Assembly: GCA_947177135.1 (NCBI GenBank)
Contig: CAMWTI010000003.1
Coordinates: 1-55,977 of the forward strand
Length of the DNA stretch: 55,977 nt
Reading direction: 5' to 3'
DNA from: an uncultured Porphyromonadaceae bacterium
Lineage (GTDB): Bacteria; Bacteroidota; Bacteroidia; Bacteroidales; Muribaculaceae
Positions 1 to 11,731 of the stretch are shown here, in pieces (within the stretch, counting starts at the first letter, position 1; each line of letters begins with the position of its first letter). The notes beneath the pieces were generated by a model, which made no database searches, was not told the origin of the DNA, and was given only the letters and a program-made list of their open reading frames with translations. Made by a program: the position numbers and the translations under genes.

Positions 1-70
1 CCCATTCGTCTATCGGTTAGGACGCAAGATTTTCATTCTTGAAAGAGGAGTTCGACTCTCCTATGGGCTA
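1..70 (+). tRNA. tRNA-Glu (anticodon UUC), first two bases cut off by window edge
   Basis: The cloverleaf reads directly. The anticodon stem CAAGA/TCTTG encloses a seven-base loop with TTC at the anticodon position. The T stem AGGAG/CTCCT encloses TTCGACT. The 3' acceptor strand ATGGGCT is followed by discriminator A. The 5' acceptor strand begins CCCAT, so two bases (expected AG) lie before the window. The bases after the discriminator are CAC, so CCA is not encoded and would be added after transcription. Confidence 0.95.
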
Positions 71-106
71 CACCGCATAAAATCAACATTCCCCAAGCAC
101 ACTAAA

Positions 107-149
107 GCGCATGAATCGTAGTCGATTACGATTCATGCGCGTTTTTTTT
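107..149 (+). terminator. Rho-independent terminator after tRNA-Glu
   Basis: A perfect 14-bp inverted repeat (GCGCATGAATCGTA and its complement) with a six-base loop is followed by G and eight T residues. It ends the tRNA transcript and insulates it from the thiamine promoter downstream. Confidence 0.93.
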
Positions 150-171
150 CGCACCGCGCAAACCGCGCGGT

Positions 172-202
172 TTTGCTTTTTGACGAAAAATGCGTAAATT
201 TG
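172..202 (+). promoter_or_regulatory. Bacteroidetes-type promoter of the thi operon
   Basis: TTTG at 172-175, a 19-base spacer, then TAAATTTG at 195-202 match the Bacteroidetes -33/-7 consensus exactly. Transcription would start a few bases downstream, just before the riboswitch aptamer. Confidence 0.8.
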
Positions 203-213
203 CGGCAATGCAA

Positions 214-293
214 CACAAGGGGGTGCCCAGACCGCGGGCTGAGATCATACCCTATGAACCTGATGCGGATAATGCCGCCGAAGGGAGTTTGTG
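214..293 (+). promoter_or_regulatory. TPP riboswitch aptamer (THI element)
   Basis: All hallmark segments of the thi box are present in order: GGGGTGC, GGCTGAGA, ACCC, GAACCTGATGCGGATAATGC and a closing AAGGGA. A P1 stem CACAA (214-218) with TTGTG (289-293) closes it. Known aptamers of this class bind thiamine pyrophosphate and lower expression of thiamine genes when TPP is plentiful. Its position immediately upstream of thiG fits. The downstream segment 294-322 may form the expression platform. Confidence 0.96.
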
Positions 294-322
294 GGCCGCT
301 AATGGCGGCAGAACGGCACCCC
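294..322 (+). promoter_or_regulatory. Putative riboswitch expression platform
   Basis: GCCGC/GCGGC (295-299 with 305-309) forms a small hairpin. It is followed by GGCACCCC (315-322), which is exactly complementary to GGGGTGCC (220-227) inside the aptamer. The two pairings of 220-227 cannot coexist, so this segment could switch between an aptamer-bound and an anti-aptamer state. No T-tract follows, so control of translation is more likely than termination. The mechanism is an inference from pairing only. Confidence 0.5.
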
Positions 323-361
323 GTGTAGTTGTTTTTGGATTATCATTAAAACAATTTTCAG

Positions 362-2864
<2,503 letters not shown>

Positions 2865-2875
2865 GAGGAAAGACA

Positions 2876-3991
2876 ATGTTTTCCGACGAACTTAAACAAT
2901 ACGACTGGGACGAAACCACGTCGCGGATTGCCGCCAAGACAGCCCGCGACGTGGAAGCGGCCCTCGGCAAAGAGACCGCGCTCAGCGTCGACGATTTCAT
3001 GGCGCTGATCTCGCCGGCCGCACGCCCCTATCTGGAGCAGATGGCACGCAAAAGCCGGCGCATCACCCGCGAACGCTTCGGCAAGACCATCTCGATGTAT
3101 ATCCCGCTCTATGTGAGCAACGCCTGCACCAACCACTGCGTCTACTGCGGCTTCAACCACTCCAACCCGTTGCAGCGCGTCACTCTGACCCAGGAGCAGG
3201 TCAAGGCCGAGTGCGAGGCCATACGCCGCCTCGGACCGTTTGAAAACCTGCTGATCGTGTCGGGCGAGTTTCCGGCCCTCAACGGGCCTGACTATCTCGA
3301 GCAGGTGCTGCACACTGCCCGCCCCTATTTCCACAACCTCACCGTCGAGGTGATGCCGCTCAAGCAGCGCGACTATGAGCGCCTGGCCGCATCGGGACTC
3401 AACGGAGTGGTGTGCTTTCAGGAAACCTACCACCGCGAAGCCTACAACCAATACCACCCGCGCGGCATGAAGTCGATCTTCGACTGGAGAGTCAACGGAT
3501 TCGACCGTATGGGCGCCGCCGGACTCCACAAGATCGGCATGGGTGTGCTCATCGGCCTGGAAGACTGGCGCACCGACGTGACCATGATGGCGCGCCATCT
3601 GCTATACCTGCGCAAACACTACTGGCGCACGCGTTTCAGCGTCAACTTCCCGCGCATGTGTCCGGCCGAGGGCGGCTATCAGCCCAAAGTCGTGATGACC
3701 GACGCCGAACTGGCGCAGCTCACATTTGCCTTCCGCCTGTTTGACAACGACGTTGACATCTCCTACTCCACCCGCGAAAGTCCCGCCTTCCGCGCCAACA
3801 TGATGCAACTTGGCGTCACGTCAATGAGCGCAGGCAGCAAAACCGAGCCTGGCGGCTATGTGTCGACACCCGACGCCCTCGAACAATTTGAAGTAACCGA
3901 TTCGCGCACTCCGCTGCAGGTGGCCGCCGAAATCGCCGCGCTCGGCTATGAACCGGTGTGGAAAGACTGGGACCGCCGATACGACGGATGA
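2876..3991 (+). CDS. thiH: 2-iminoacetate synthase ThiH (tyrosine lyase)
   Basis: ThiH cleaves tyrosine by radical SAM chemistry to give dehydroglycine (2-iminoacetate) for ThiG, the anaerobic alternative to ThiO. The 371-aa protein has the radical SAM CX3CX2C motif as C84-TNH-C88-VY-C91. The following segments VEVMPLKQRDYERL and NFPRMCPAEGGY match the family. It starts 11 bases after the thiC stop. Its presence with ThiG and ThiC fits an anaerobe making thiamine de novo. Confidence 0.96.
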   Translation: MFSDELKQYDWDETTSRIAAKTARDVEAALGKETALSVDDFMALISPAARPYLEQMARKSRRITRERFGKTISMYIPLYVSNACTNHCVYCGFNHSNPLQRVTLTQEQVKAECEAIRRLGPFENLLIVSGEFPALNGPDYLEQVLHTARPYFHNLTVEVMPLKQRDYERLAASGLNGVVCFQETYHREAYNQYHPRGMKSIFDWRVNGFDRMGAAGLHKIGMGVLIGLEDWRTDVTMMARHLLYLRKHYWRTRFSVNFPRMCPAEGGYQPKVVMTDAELAQLTFAFRLFDNDVDISYSTRESPAFRANMMQLGVTSMSAGSKTEPGGYVSTPDALEQFEVTDSRTPLQVAAEIAALGYEPVWKDWDRRYDG

Positions 3992-4067
3992 ACCGCTGCC
4001 AGCCTCCACACGTTCAATCTCCGACAAAATAAACAACATATCCAATTATTCTCTATTCCTGAATGAA

Positions 4068-4754
4068 ATGAAAAACTATGTTTCCGCACTGCTGCTCGCC
4101 ATTTCAGTAGTGATTCTCGGCCTCTCGATCAAGGCCGGCATCGACAATTTCGCATTCCGCGACCGCACCGTCACAGTCCGCGGCCTGGCCGAACGTCAGG
4201 TCGAGGCAAACCTCGTGTCATGGCCCATGAGCTACGACATTGCCGGCAACGACCTTCAGGCGCTCTATGCCAAACTGCAAACCAACAACCGCATAATCAC
4301 CGACTTCCTGACCAAAAACGGCATCGACTCAACCGAAATCTTCGTGAACCCGCCGAGCGTCTACAACGCCGAAGGCAATGTGTATGGAGGCGACCGCGCA
4401 CGCTATCAATACAACTTCACGTCGACCGTCACAGTCAACACCACCAAGGTGCGCCTGGTGCGCCAGCTGCTCAACCGCATGCCCGAACTGCTGCGCCAGG
4501 GAGTGGCCGTCAACAACAACTACACCAACTATCAATACACCGACCTCAACTCCATCAAGCCGGAAATGATAGCCGAAGCCACCAAAAACGCACGCGAGGC
4601 CGCCGACCGCTTCGCCAGCGACTCACAGTCGAAAGTCGGCAAGATCAAAACCGCCACACAAGGCCAGTTCTCGATCGAATCGGTAGACAATTCCACCCCC
4701 TACCTGATGAACGTGCGCGTGGTGTCCAGCATCACATACTATCTTGAAGACTAA
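4068..4754 (+). CDS. SIMPL domain-containing (DUF541) membrane-anchored protein
   Basis: The 228-aa product begins with one hydrophobic segment (MKNYVSALLLAISVVILGLS). It continues with a SIMPL/DUF541 fold, recognisable from TVTVRGLAEREV-like sequence and the periodic polar beta structure. SIMPL proteins sit in the periplasm or envelope, and their biochemical role is poorly defined. The ORF track starts at 3948 inside thiH. The ATG at 4068 gives a proper signal anchor and is preferred. It follows thiH by 76 bases on the same strand and may be read through from the thi operon, but nothing links it to thiamine. Confidence 0.85.
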   Translation: MKNYVSALLLAISVVILGLSIKAGIDNFAFRDRTVTVRGLAERQVEANLVSWPMSYDIAGNDLQALYAKLQTNNRIITDFLTKNGIDSTEIFVNPPSVYNAEGNVYGGDRARYQYNFTSTVTVNTTKVRLVRQLLNRMPELLRQGVAVNNNYTNYQYTDLNSIKPEMIAEATKNAREAADRFASDSQSKVGKIKTATQGQFSIESVDNSTPYLMNVRVVSSITYYLED

Positions 4755-4780
4755 GCCGGCCTACGGCCAACCGAAAGCCT

Positions 4781-4818
4781 CAGCCCCGGACACGCCTTTG
4801 CCAAGGCATCCGGGGCTG
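4781..4818. terminator. Bidirectional hairpin between convergent genes
   Basis: CAGCCCCGGA at 4781-4790 pairs with TCCGGGGCTG at 4809-4818 (10 bp, 18-base loop). It lies between the SIMPL gene and the convergent glycosyltransferase remnant. No strong T-run follows on either strand, so efficiency is uncertain. Confidence 0.6.
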
Positions 4819-4833
4819 CTTACATTTTGAGAA

Positions 4834-5493
4834 TCATATCCACGGCCAGGTGGATATATAGGCACGCAGTTCGTCGGGCCACATGGCGCAGACTTTGCAA
4901 TATTCCCGTTTGGTGGCGAGCGCCAGCGCCATATCCTCCGACCTGCTGTTTATGCCTCGGGAGTGATACAGATGATAAATCACTCCGGGGATGATTACCG
5001 GATCACAGCCAAGTATGGTCAGCCGGTGATGACGTTCGGCATCTTCCGGCCCCCAGCCTGCAAAATACTCATTCTCCCAGCCGCAACGACGATAGCGTTC
5101 AATGTCCACAACGAAAAAGCCGCCCACCGAATTGAAACTGAACAGAGAGTTGCGCGGTGCCGTGAATTTTGTGAACAGCCTGATGTCGCCACGCCGGCAA
5201 AACACATCGGAATAATACTCATTGATGCTCCATGCTATTCCGTCATATGGTATGGCCATCACTTCTGTTTCAGAGTCATATACGGCATTATAAGCCGCCA
5301 GAATCTGCGCCCGTGGCACTATTATGTCCGTATCGGCCACAGCCGCCAGTCGTGTATCGGCCATGCGCAGCATTTCATTGATATAATGCGTGCGGTGAAA
5401 GATCGGTTTGCCGTCCGCCACAAAGCGATAAGTCACAGCGGCAAATCTGCACTCTGTAGCCGTCTTAACTGGATAAATATTTCTGAACGCAGT
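4834..5493 (-). pseudogene. 5'-truncated glycosyltransferase (GT-A, galactosyltransferase-like) remnant
   Basis: The ORF track gives 200 aa from a GTG at 5436. It contains the fold's conserved elements: HRTHYINEMLRMADT, a DTD metal-binding-like triad and GWGPEDAERHHRL, typical of the C-terminal acceptor part of galactosyltransferase-like GT-A proteins. In this family these elements usually begin some 60-70 residues into the protein, so the N-terminal nucleotide-sugar half is missing. The same frame stays open upstream of the GTG to a TAG at 5494-5496 and still reads like the family. The GTG is therefore probably not a native start. It abuts the end of the next minus-strand gene at 5537, which suggests a deletion removed the 5' end. 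Function is probably lost. Confidence 0.7.
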
Positions 5494-5536
5494 CTATACA
5501 TACAATTATAACAAACCGCACAGTCTTTATGCCTTG

Positions 5537-8526
5537 TTATTTTGTGATTTTTTTTGGCTTCTTATTGAACCGCCACTGCATATGGAATAAAATATACGAC
5601 GGTATGACATTTGACTCGACCTGACTGCGCTCCACAGAATTAACCGTATAAGTGATGTTGCTTAGCTGTCTGAGCAAATCATAACCATCAAGCACAAATA
5701 CCAGCGCGCCTTTGCAAACCGACTTGCTGACACGCGCATTCCACACAAAATCGGTAGTATTGGCCGACTTATAGGCATATCCGCGACGGGTATATGACGT
5801 AATATCTGTGCTTATGCTCCAATTGTAAGGAAGTGACACCGTGCCGTTGAATCCGCAATTCACTGTCCAGACATTATATGGTCTGACTCCGATATCCCTA
5901 CTGTCATAGCGGTTGAATCGGCCGTCGGCAAACACAGAGCCATTGAAGATTCCTTTCTGCCACCGTAGTTTCAGACGTTCTGTAACATTATGTTCCATCA
6001 CAGCGTGTGTAGGTGCATTCCCTGCAAAATCAGCATTTCCCGAATATGCCATGGAAACGCCTATGGATTTCTTGAATGCATAGTTTGTTTCCATAGAGAA
6101 ATGCCAGTTTCTGTTTTTCCCGAATGGCAGCGACAATCGATAATCGGCTCCAATTCGCCTGTCGCCATCGACATACGACGCCTTGATATATCTTTTCCGG
6201 AATCATAGTCATAAAAACTCGCCATACGCAAACCGTTGACACTGTATCTATACGACAAATGCAGATAATGCTGCCGTCCGTTGCTCCGCTGATAGAAATT
6301 TACAAAAGTCAGATATGAAGTAGAGTTTTTAATAGATTTCGTACCCAAAAAATGTTCCAGTCCCTCCGACGGACGATCAACCATCAGAGACAACGGAGTA
6401 TCATCTGTGCTGATTGTGCCGCCTAAATAAAAACTGATTCCATGAGCCTTCGGGCCTGATTGATCAAAGCGGAACATCAGCCATGCGTTAGGCAAAACCG
6501 ATGTGTTTTTTATCTGCTGAAGCCTGTTACCGGAGAAATAATCATATCTGCGCTCGGATATAATCATGGAGAAATTCGGACTAACCGTCAGGGTAAACGG
6601 AAATGAGCCAAGCGACATACCTAACATATTATACGGTTTCGTGCGGAAATAATGCCGACAGACGGTCTCCTTGCTCCGGAAACTCTGCTCAGGCTCGAAA
6701 ATCCCGTCAAGCAACTCTGCCCTTGGTATGAAATCAAGCTCCCTTCCGGTGTCATAGTCCGCCAGTTCATTCAACTGATAGGCCGAAGTTGTGTGACGGA
6801 TTCTCCAATACGTAAATTTATATTCCACAGGCAACTGCACGAGCATCCAATCAAAAAAATGCGTGAACTTGACTCCGGCGGAACATTCGGCCATATTGTC
6901 GGGATGATTCTTCTTGAACCGGTGTGACAGTTCAGACGACAATTCCGGATTGCCAAAAACATAGCGATAACGGTCAAACTGATTTTCGTGCTTCTGCTTA
7001 TAAATACCTTCGGCATAGAATGTGAGCATGGTCGGCTCAATTGCGCCTTCAAACAAGTTTATATTGGTTTCAGCCTTTAGCTTGGCATCGTTGGTGATTG
7101 CATCTGTCACGGAAGCATTGTCGCCAAAGTTGATCAGTGAGTCATTGTCAACTGGCCGTGTCTCCATCGATTCAAGCACATAAGTTTTCGATATGACAAC
7201 TGCCGGAGCGCGATATGATGCGGAAACGGTCGAGTGCCGGCGGTCCCTTTGTCCATGGGAAAACGACGGTTTTATCTCCAATATCGCTTTCTCTCCGAGT
7301 TTGGTAAAGAAAGTGTGGTCGGTCGAAACCGAAAATTTGCGATCCCGGTCGTCAAACCATTGATATTTCCACACATTGCCACCTACCTGATACAGTTCGG
7401 CGTCAGTCACAGTGCTTCTGTGCTCCCTGAGCCGCATTATATTCACGTTGCCCTTGACCTCCCATTTGTCGCGATAGCCTTTTGCCAGATAGTTGATGCC
7501 CCCTTTTTCGGTTGTGATCACCTTATCTGCCGAGTTGACACTCTGATCCAGCGTATTGTCATTTTCGCCAGGCGTATTGGTGTTTGACAGGTTATTGAGG
7601 TTGCCATATGCGTTCATTGACACAAAATCGGAAAACCACATACCGAACAGACGAGCCATATAGCGGTCATGAGTGCCATAACCCGCCTCGGCATTCACAC
7701 TGCCCCCGATGGAATATTCACGTTTGAGCCTGACGTCCATCGTGTATTCCATATCATCCGGAATATGGATGTTTACCAGCTCGGATATGCGGCCGCGCTT
7801 GTTATATACTGCTATATCCTTGACTGTATATGCGGCAATGTTTTCAAGCATCAGTTCATTATCATCGTTGAACAGATCGCGCCCATTGATGAGCAGCTTA
7901 TCAAGCCGCCGCCCGTTGCAATATATCACACCCTTCCCTTTCACCTCCACTCCGGGCAACTTTGAAATCAGCGCGTTAAGCATAGAACCCTCCGACAGCA
8001 CAAATGCATCGGCATTATAGACAAGCGTGTCGCCTTTATAATACATCATCACTTTTGTCGCCGTAAATGTGAACTCTTCCAGCTCCACATTTTTATTCCG
8101 CCGCATCAATACCGGAATAGTGTATGGATTCGGAGCGTCTTTCGGAATATCAAATTCCAAAATCTTCTGGTCGTATTTATCAGACTCTATTCCAGTTTTT
8201 TCGCCGACTCTGTATTCATATCGGTCAAGCACTTTCAAATATAGTTTATAGTGCCAGTTTTCACCGGTAGGTCTTTGTGTGAAATGATAAGTTATAGTCC
8301 CATTAGGCCCGCAGCTATCACGCCCCAGATTGACCCGGCGCACAAAACCATTTCTTAAACTATCATTTTGCCACTTTACAAGATGTGTCTTTGCCATAAG
8401 GGGCGTTTGACTGAGAGAATCCTTTATCTGAAACCGTAAATCAAATCCCTTATCAGCCCAACCTGACAACGAAACACAAAGGAGCATCAAGGCAAGCATG
8501 ACGCTGCGTCTAACCGTTGATAACAT
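5537..8526 (-). pseudogene. Outer-membrane beta-barrel protein with plug-like domain, disrupted by a frameshift
   Basis: Two ORFs (8526-6061, 821 aa; 6136-5537, 199 aa) are halves of one protein of about 990 aa, the same length as the next gene upstream. The N-terminus has a signal peptide (LMLLCVSLSGWA) and then a carboxypeptidase-regulatory-like region. A plug-like block follows (GDTLVYNADAFVLSEGSML, KLPGVEVKGKG, CNGRRLDKLLINGRDLF), then a barrel. The frame breaks near 6185-6192, where the minus strand reads GATATATC. Removing one AT restores a smooth protein (KDIKASYVDGDRRIGADYR). This may be a real two-base slippage mutation, phase variation in a short AT repeat, or an assembly error. It is a tandem paralogue of the 998-aa gene at 8677. 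Confidence 0.8.
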
Positions 8527-8676
8527 AATGAAGCTTTTAATTATTTTTTTGCATCATAACTCACTATTTCATGAACCATTTCTAACGCAATCAAAGAGCA
8601 ATATAGAACCGCCGAACTTTCAGCCGACAGAGAAAAGACCAGATACAGTCAACAATAACACAACGCCGAAAGCGGA

Positions 8677-11673
8677 TCAATGGGTAGTGAGGTCGATATA
8701 GTAGCGGACACGGAGCAGGACATAGCTGGGCAGGGTGTTAGTCCAATATTCAGTGCGCCCGCTGGAATTGGAATATGAGTAGACATTGCTGACCTGGCCA
8801 AGCAGATCGTAACCGTCGAGAATAAATGTGAGGTTCGGCTTCTTCCAGTACCATGAGGCGGCGATATTCCATACGAGGTTATTGTCGTCGAGTGTACTGT
8901 AACCACGGTTTGTTATCAGACTGACGTCGGTCGATATTCGAAAATCATGCGGAAGGATGAAATTGGCATCGAGCTTATATTGCATATCCACCGACGACGA
9001 CGGAACATAATTGGCCATATTGCTATAGTAATGCCTGTAACGCATTTTCCACCCAGCTTCTATGGTATGCCCCGCTTTGCCGAACTCAAACGTGAGCGAA
9101 GCCGACGGATTAAGATTATCAGTATATCTGAAATTAGAGGAGGTGACGCCTCCAAGTTCAGTAAACCTGATCGGATAGCGGTCGGTTCGCCATAAGAAGT
9201 CAACGGAATATCCGAGCCTCTTCGCCCAACTGCCTTTCCAATGTTTTATTGTGCCGTTGCCTGAGTAAGAAGCCCTCAGTGCGCGGGCGCCGTTCATATT
9301 GTACAGACTCGAAGTGCGGATTCCGGTAGTCGGATCATAGACAATGCCGCTAATAACAATATTAGGCCTCGTTTCATAACCAAAATTTATGTTATGTGAA
9401 TGAGCAAAACCTTTGGTCTTGCCATATCCGAAGCCAAGTACACAATTATGGAAGTAACTGTTTTTCAGATTGGGATTGCCACGAAACACGAAGAGCGGAT
9501 CTGTATCGTTGACCACATCGATCAAGTTGCTCATTGAAAAGAGTATTGGATATGAGGTCCAATACAACGTGGCCGAGTAACTATGCTGCCCCTTGCGCGC
9601 ATTATATCGCACCGAGATATTTCCCTGGGGCAATATCGCGTTGTTTATGGCGGTGGTGTCGTAAGCCACACGGGTATAGTCAAGGCGTCGGGACATGAAA
9701 CACACAGATGGTCTGGCATTTACTGTCAGGTAGCCTTTTGCGTCCTCTTTATCGAGATCCGATTCTCCGAAACCGAAGCTGCCGACAGCTGATATACGGT
9801 GTTCTTCCGTGGTGTTGAGATTGTGTCGGCTATTGACAGGATCAATCACCTGCTCCAACTCGCCCAACGGAGGTATCTGCCCGAATTTCAGGCTTTCAAG
9901 CGACGCATTGTCGAGATTGCTGAGTAGATAACGATCATAGATGTCGCGGTTGCGGTTGTATTTATATGAATACTGCAGCGACACGGTCTGCCGGCCATTG
10001 AAGTTCATCTCATACTTGGCTGAACCCTTGACGTCACCGTTCCACGACGGCGACGCGCGCACATAGGCATAGACATCCGACGCCGGCTTAGCATCTGCGC
10101 CATAGTTGATGGTGTAGCGGTCAAATCGGTTTTCACGCGAGTTACGATAATTGCCATCAGCACCAAAAGTCAGATTATGCCTTATTCGGTCAAAAGCCGG
10201 AAGCACAACGGCGGCCGATGCCGATAAACCGACATCAAAAACGCGCCCGCTCGACTTTTCGTGACGTATGTCACGGTTTATCACGTGGCGAAACAGCGTA
10301 TCGGCGTCGCCAGAATAGATGGCTTCGATATCAGCAGCCGTCAGCCGACCGAAATCTCTGTTGAAAACCGCGCCGACAGACCGGCCGATCTCATCATTGT
10401 GACTGTAGCTGAACGATGGCGACAGATCGACCCTGACCTTGCTGGACTGCAGATAGGCCTCATGATTGGTCGACACCTTAAACTCCTTTGAGCGATCGCG
10501 GTCAAACGACGACTGGAAGTTGTCGCCCGACGTCAGATATGTCACACCGTTTTCATTTTGCCGGCGTATCTTCCTGTTGGAGTCCACACCCACCGTTCCC
10601 CTCACCCCGCGTTTTTTGTCAGGGGAATCATACTGATATGACAGGCCACCGGACAAAAACGAGCTTTCGCTGCCGTCGGCTTTGCCCGGACTCCAATAGT
10701 CGCCGCGTGTCGGATTGTCGCCGGTCGACAGATTATTGCCGTTGAAAAACGCCGAAAAGGCTGTAGTTTTGGTGAATCCGAGAGCGAATATCCGGCCCAG
10801 ATAGCGGTTGGATGTACCGTAACCGGCGTCGAGATTCATCCATTTGCCGACTGAATACTGCTTTTTGAGCACAACGTCCATCACCAGCGGCTTAGTATCC
10901 ACATCGCTGTAGCCGAGGAATTTATCTATATCGGAAGTCTGTTCAAACACCTTGATTTTCTTGACAGTATATGCCCCGAGGTTTTCCATCAGGGTGCGCG
11001 GATTGCCGTCGAAAAGCGACTTGCCCTCAAGCATCAGGCTGTTGACCATCCGTCCGTTGCACATGATCTGCCCGTGTTTGTTGATGGTCACGCCGTCGAG
11101 CTTGCGCAGCAGATCGTCGAGCATCGAGCCTTCAGGCAACAGAAAAGCGTCGGCATTATATATCAGCGTGTCGCCCTGATAATACAATTTGATCTTCGTG
11201 GCCGTGACGGTGACCTCGTCGAGCTGGCGCGGCAGCCGCAACAGACCAACCTCGCCAAGATTTATTGTTTTAAAGTAACCCTGGCTTGGTATATATGTCT
11301 TGTCGACGTTGATCCTTATTCTCCGCGTGCAGTATCCCTCGGCGTCTATGACCACGTCAAACGCATCCTTATCCTGAGGCAGAGACACCATATATGACTT
11401 ACGTTCCATCATGCCGTCAACCGAGATGAGCGTACAGGCCCTTGTCGCCACGACGGAGTCGCCCGGCAGAAACGCCATGACTTCAGGATCGGCAACATAC
11501 ATCCTGGTTATGGAATCGACAACCGCAAAAGAATACGGCACCAACACCGGCTCTTTGACATATGCTCTCGTAATGGAGCCCACCACTTGAAACATATAGT
11601 CCATGCCCTGAACATGCGCCATGCCACCAAACAGCATAGCCATAAGAAACACCACATATCGCACACAACGCAT
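8677..11673 (-). CDS. Outer-membrane beta-barrel protein with plug-like domain (TonB-receptor-like)
   Basis: This 998-aa protein has a signal peptide (VVFLMAMLFGGMAHVQG) and then a region with two short repeats (GSITRAYVKEPVLVPYSF and VDSITRMYVADPEV). A carboxypeptidase-regulatory-like stretch and a plug-like domain follow (LDEVTVTATKIKLYYQGD, FLLPEGSMLDDLLRKLDGV). The rest, from about residue 270, is aromatic-rich and looks like a large beta-barrel. The family resembles TonB-dependent receptors but has no SusD partner nearby. It is paralogous to the frameshifted gene downstream and follows the lipoprotein gene at 12718 by 58 bases, so the three may be one transcript. The substrate is unknown. 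Confidence 0.82.
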   Translation of the reverse strand: MRCVRYVVFLMAMLFGGMAHVQGMDYMFQVVGSITRAYVKEPVLVPYSFAVVDSITRMYVADPEVMAFLPGDSVVATRACTLISVDGMMERKSYMVSLPQDKDAFDVVIDAEGYCTRRIRINVDKTYIPSQGYFKTINLGEVGLLRLPRQLDEVTVTATKIKLYYQGDTLIYNADAFLLPEGSMLDDLLRKLDGVTINKHGQIMCNGRMVNSLMLEGKSLFDGNPRTLMENLGAYTVKKIKVFEQTSDIDKFLGYSDVDTKPLVMDVVLKKQYSVGKWMNLDAGYGTSNRYLGRIFALGFTKTTAFSAFFNGNNLSTGDNPTRGDYWSPGKADGSESSFLSGGLSYQYDSPDKKRGVRGTVGVDSNRKIRRQNENGVTYLTSGDNFQSSFDRDRSKEFKVSTNHEAYLQSSKVRVDLSPSFSYSHNDEIGRSVGAVFNRDFGRLTAADIEAIYSGDADTLFRHVINRDIRHEKSSGRVFDVGLSASAAVVLPAFDRIRHNLTFGADGNYRNSRENRFDRYTINYGADAKPASDVYAYVRASPSWNGDVKGSAKYEMNFNGRQTVSLQYSYKYNRNRDIYDRYLLSNLDNASLESLKFGQIPPLGELEQVIDPVNSRHNLNTTEEHRISAVGSFGFGESDLDKEDAKGYLTVNARPSVCFMSRRLDYTRVAYDTTAINNAILPQGNISVRYNARKGQHSYSATLYWTSYPILFSMSNLIDVVNDTDPLFVFRGNPNLKNSYFHNCVLGFGYGKTKGFAHSHNINFGYETRPNIVISGIVYDPTTGIRTSSLYNMNGARALRASYSGNGTIKHWKGSWAKRLGYSVDFLWRTDRYPIRFTELGGVTSSNFRYTDNLNPSASLTFEFGKAGHTIEAGWKMRYRHYYSNMANYVPSSSVDMQYKLDANFILPHDFRISTDVSLITNRGYSTLDDNNLVWNIAASWYWKKPNLTFILDGYDLLGQVSNVYSYSNSSGRTEYWTNTLPSYVLLRVRYYIDLTTH

Positions 11674-11731
11674 CTCTACTTTCGTTGAATTATATTGACG
11701 AATAGCCTGTCGGGCATGCAGTTAAAACATG

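Noticed and set aside
4963-5511. 182-aa plus-strand ORF opposite the glycosyltransferase remnant
   Set aside because: The minus strand carries conserved glycosyltransferase motifs; the plus frame has none.
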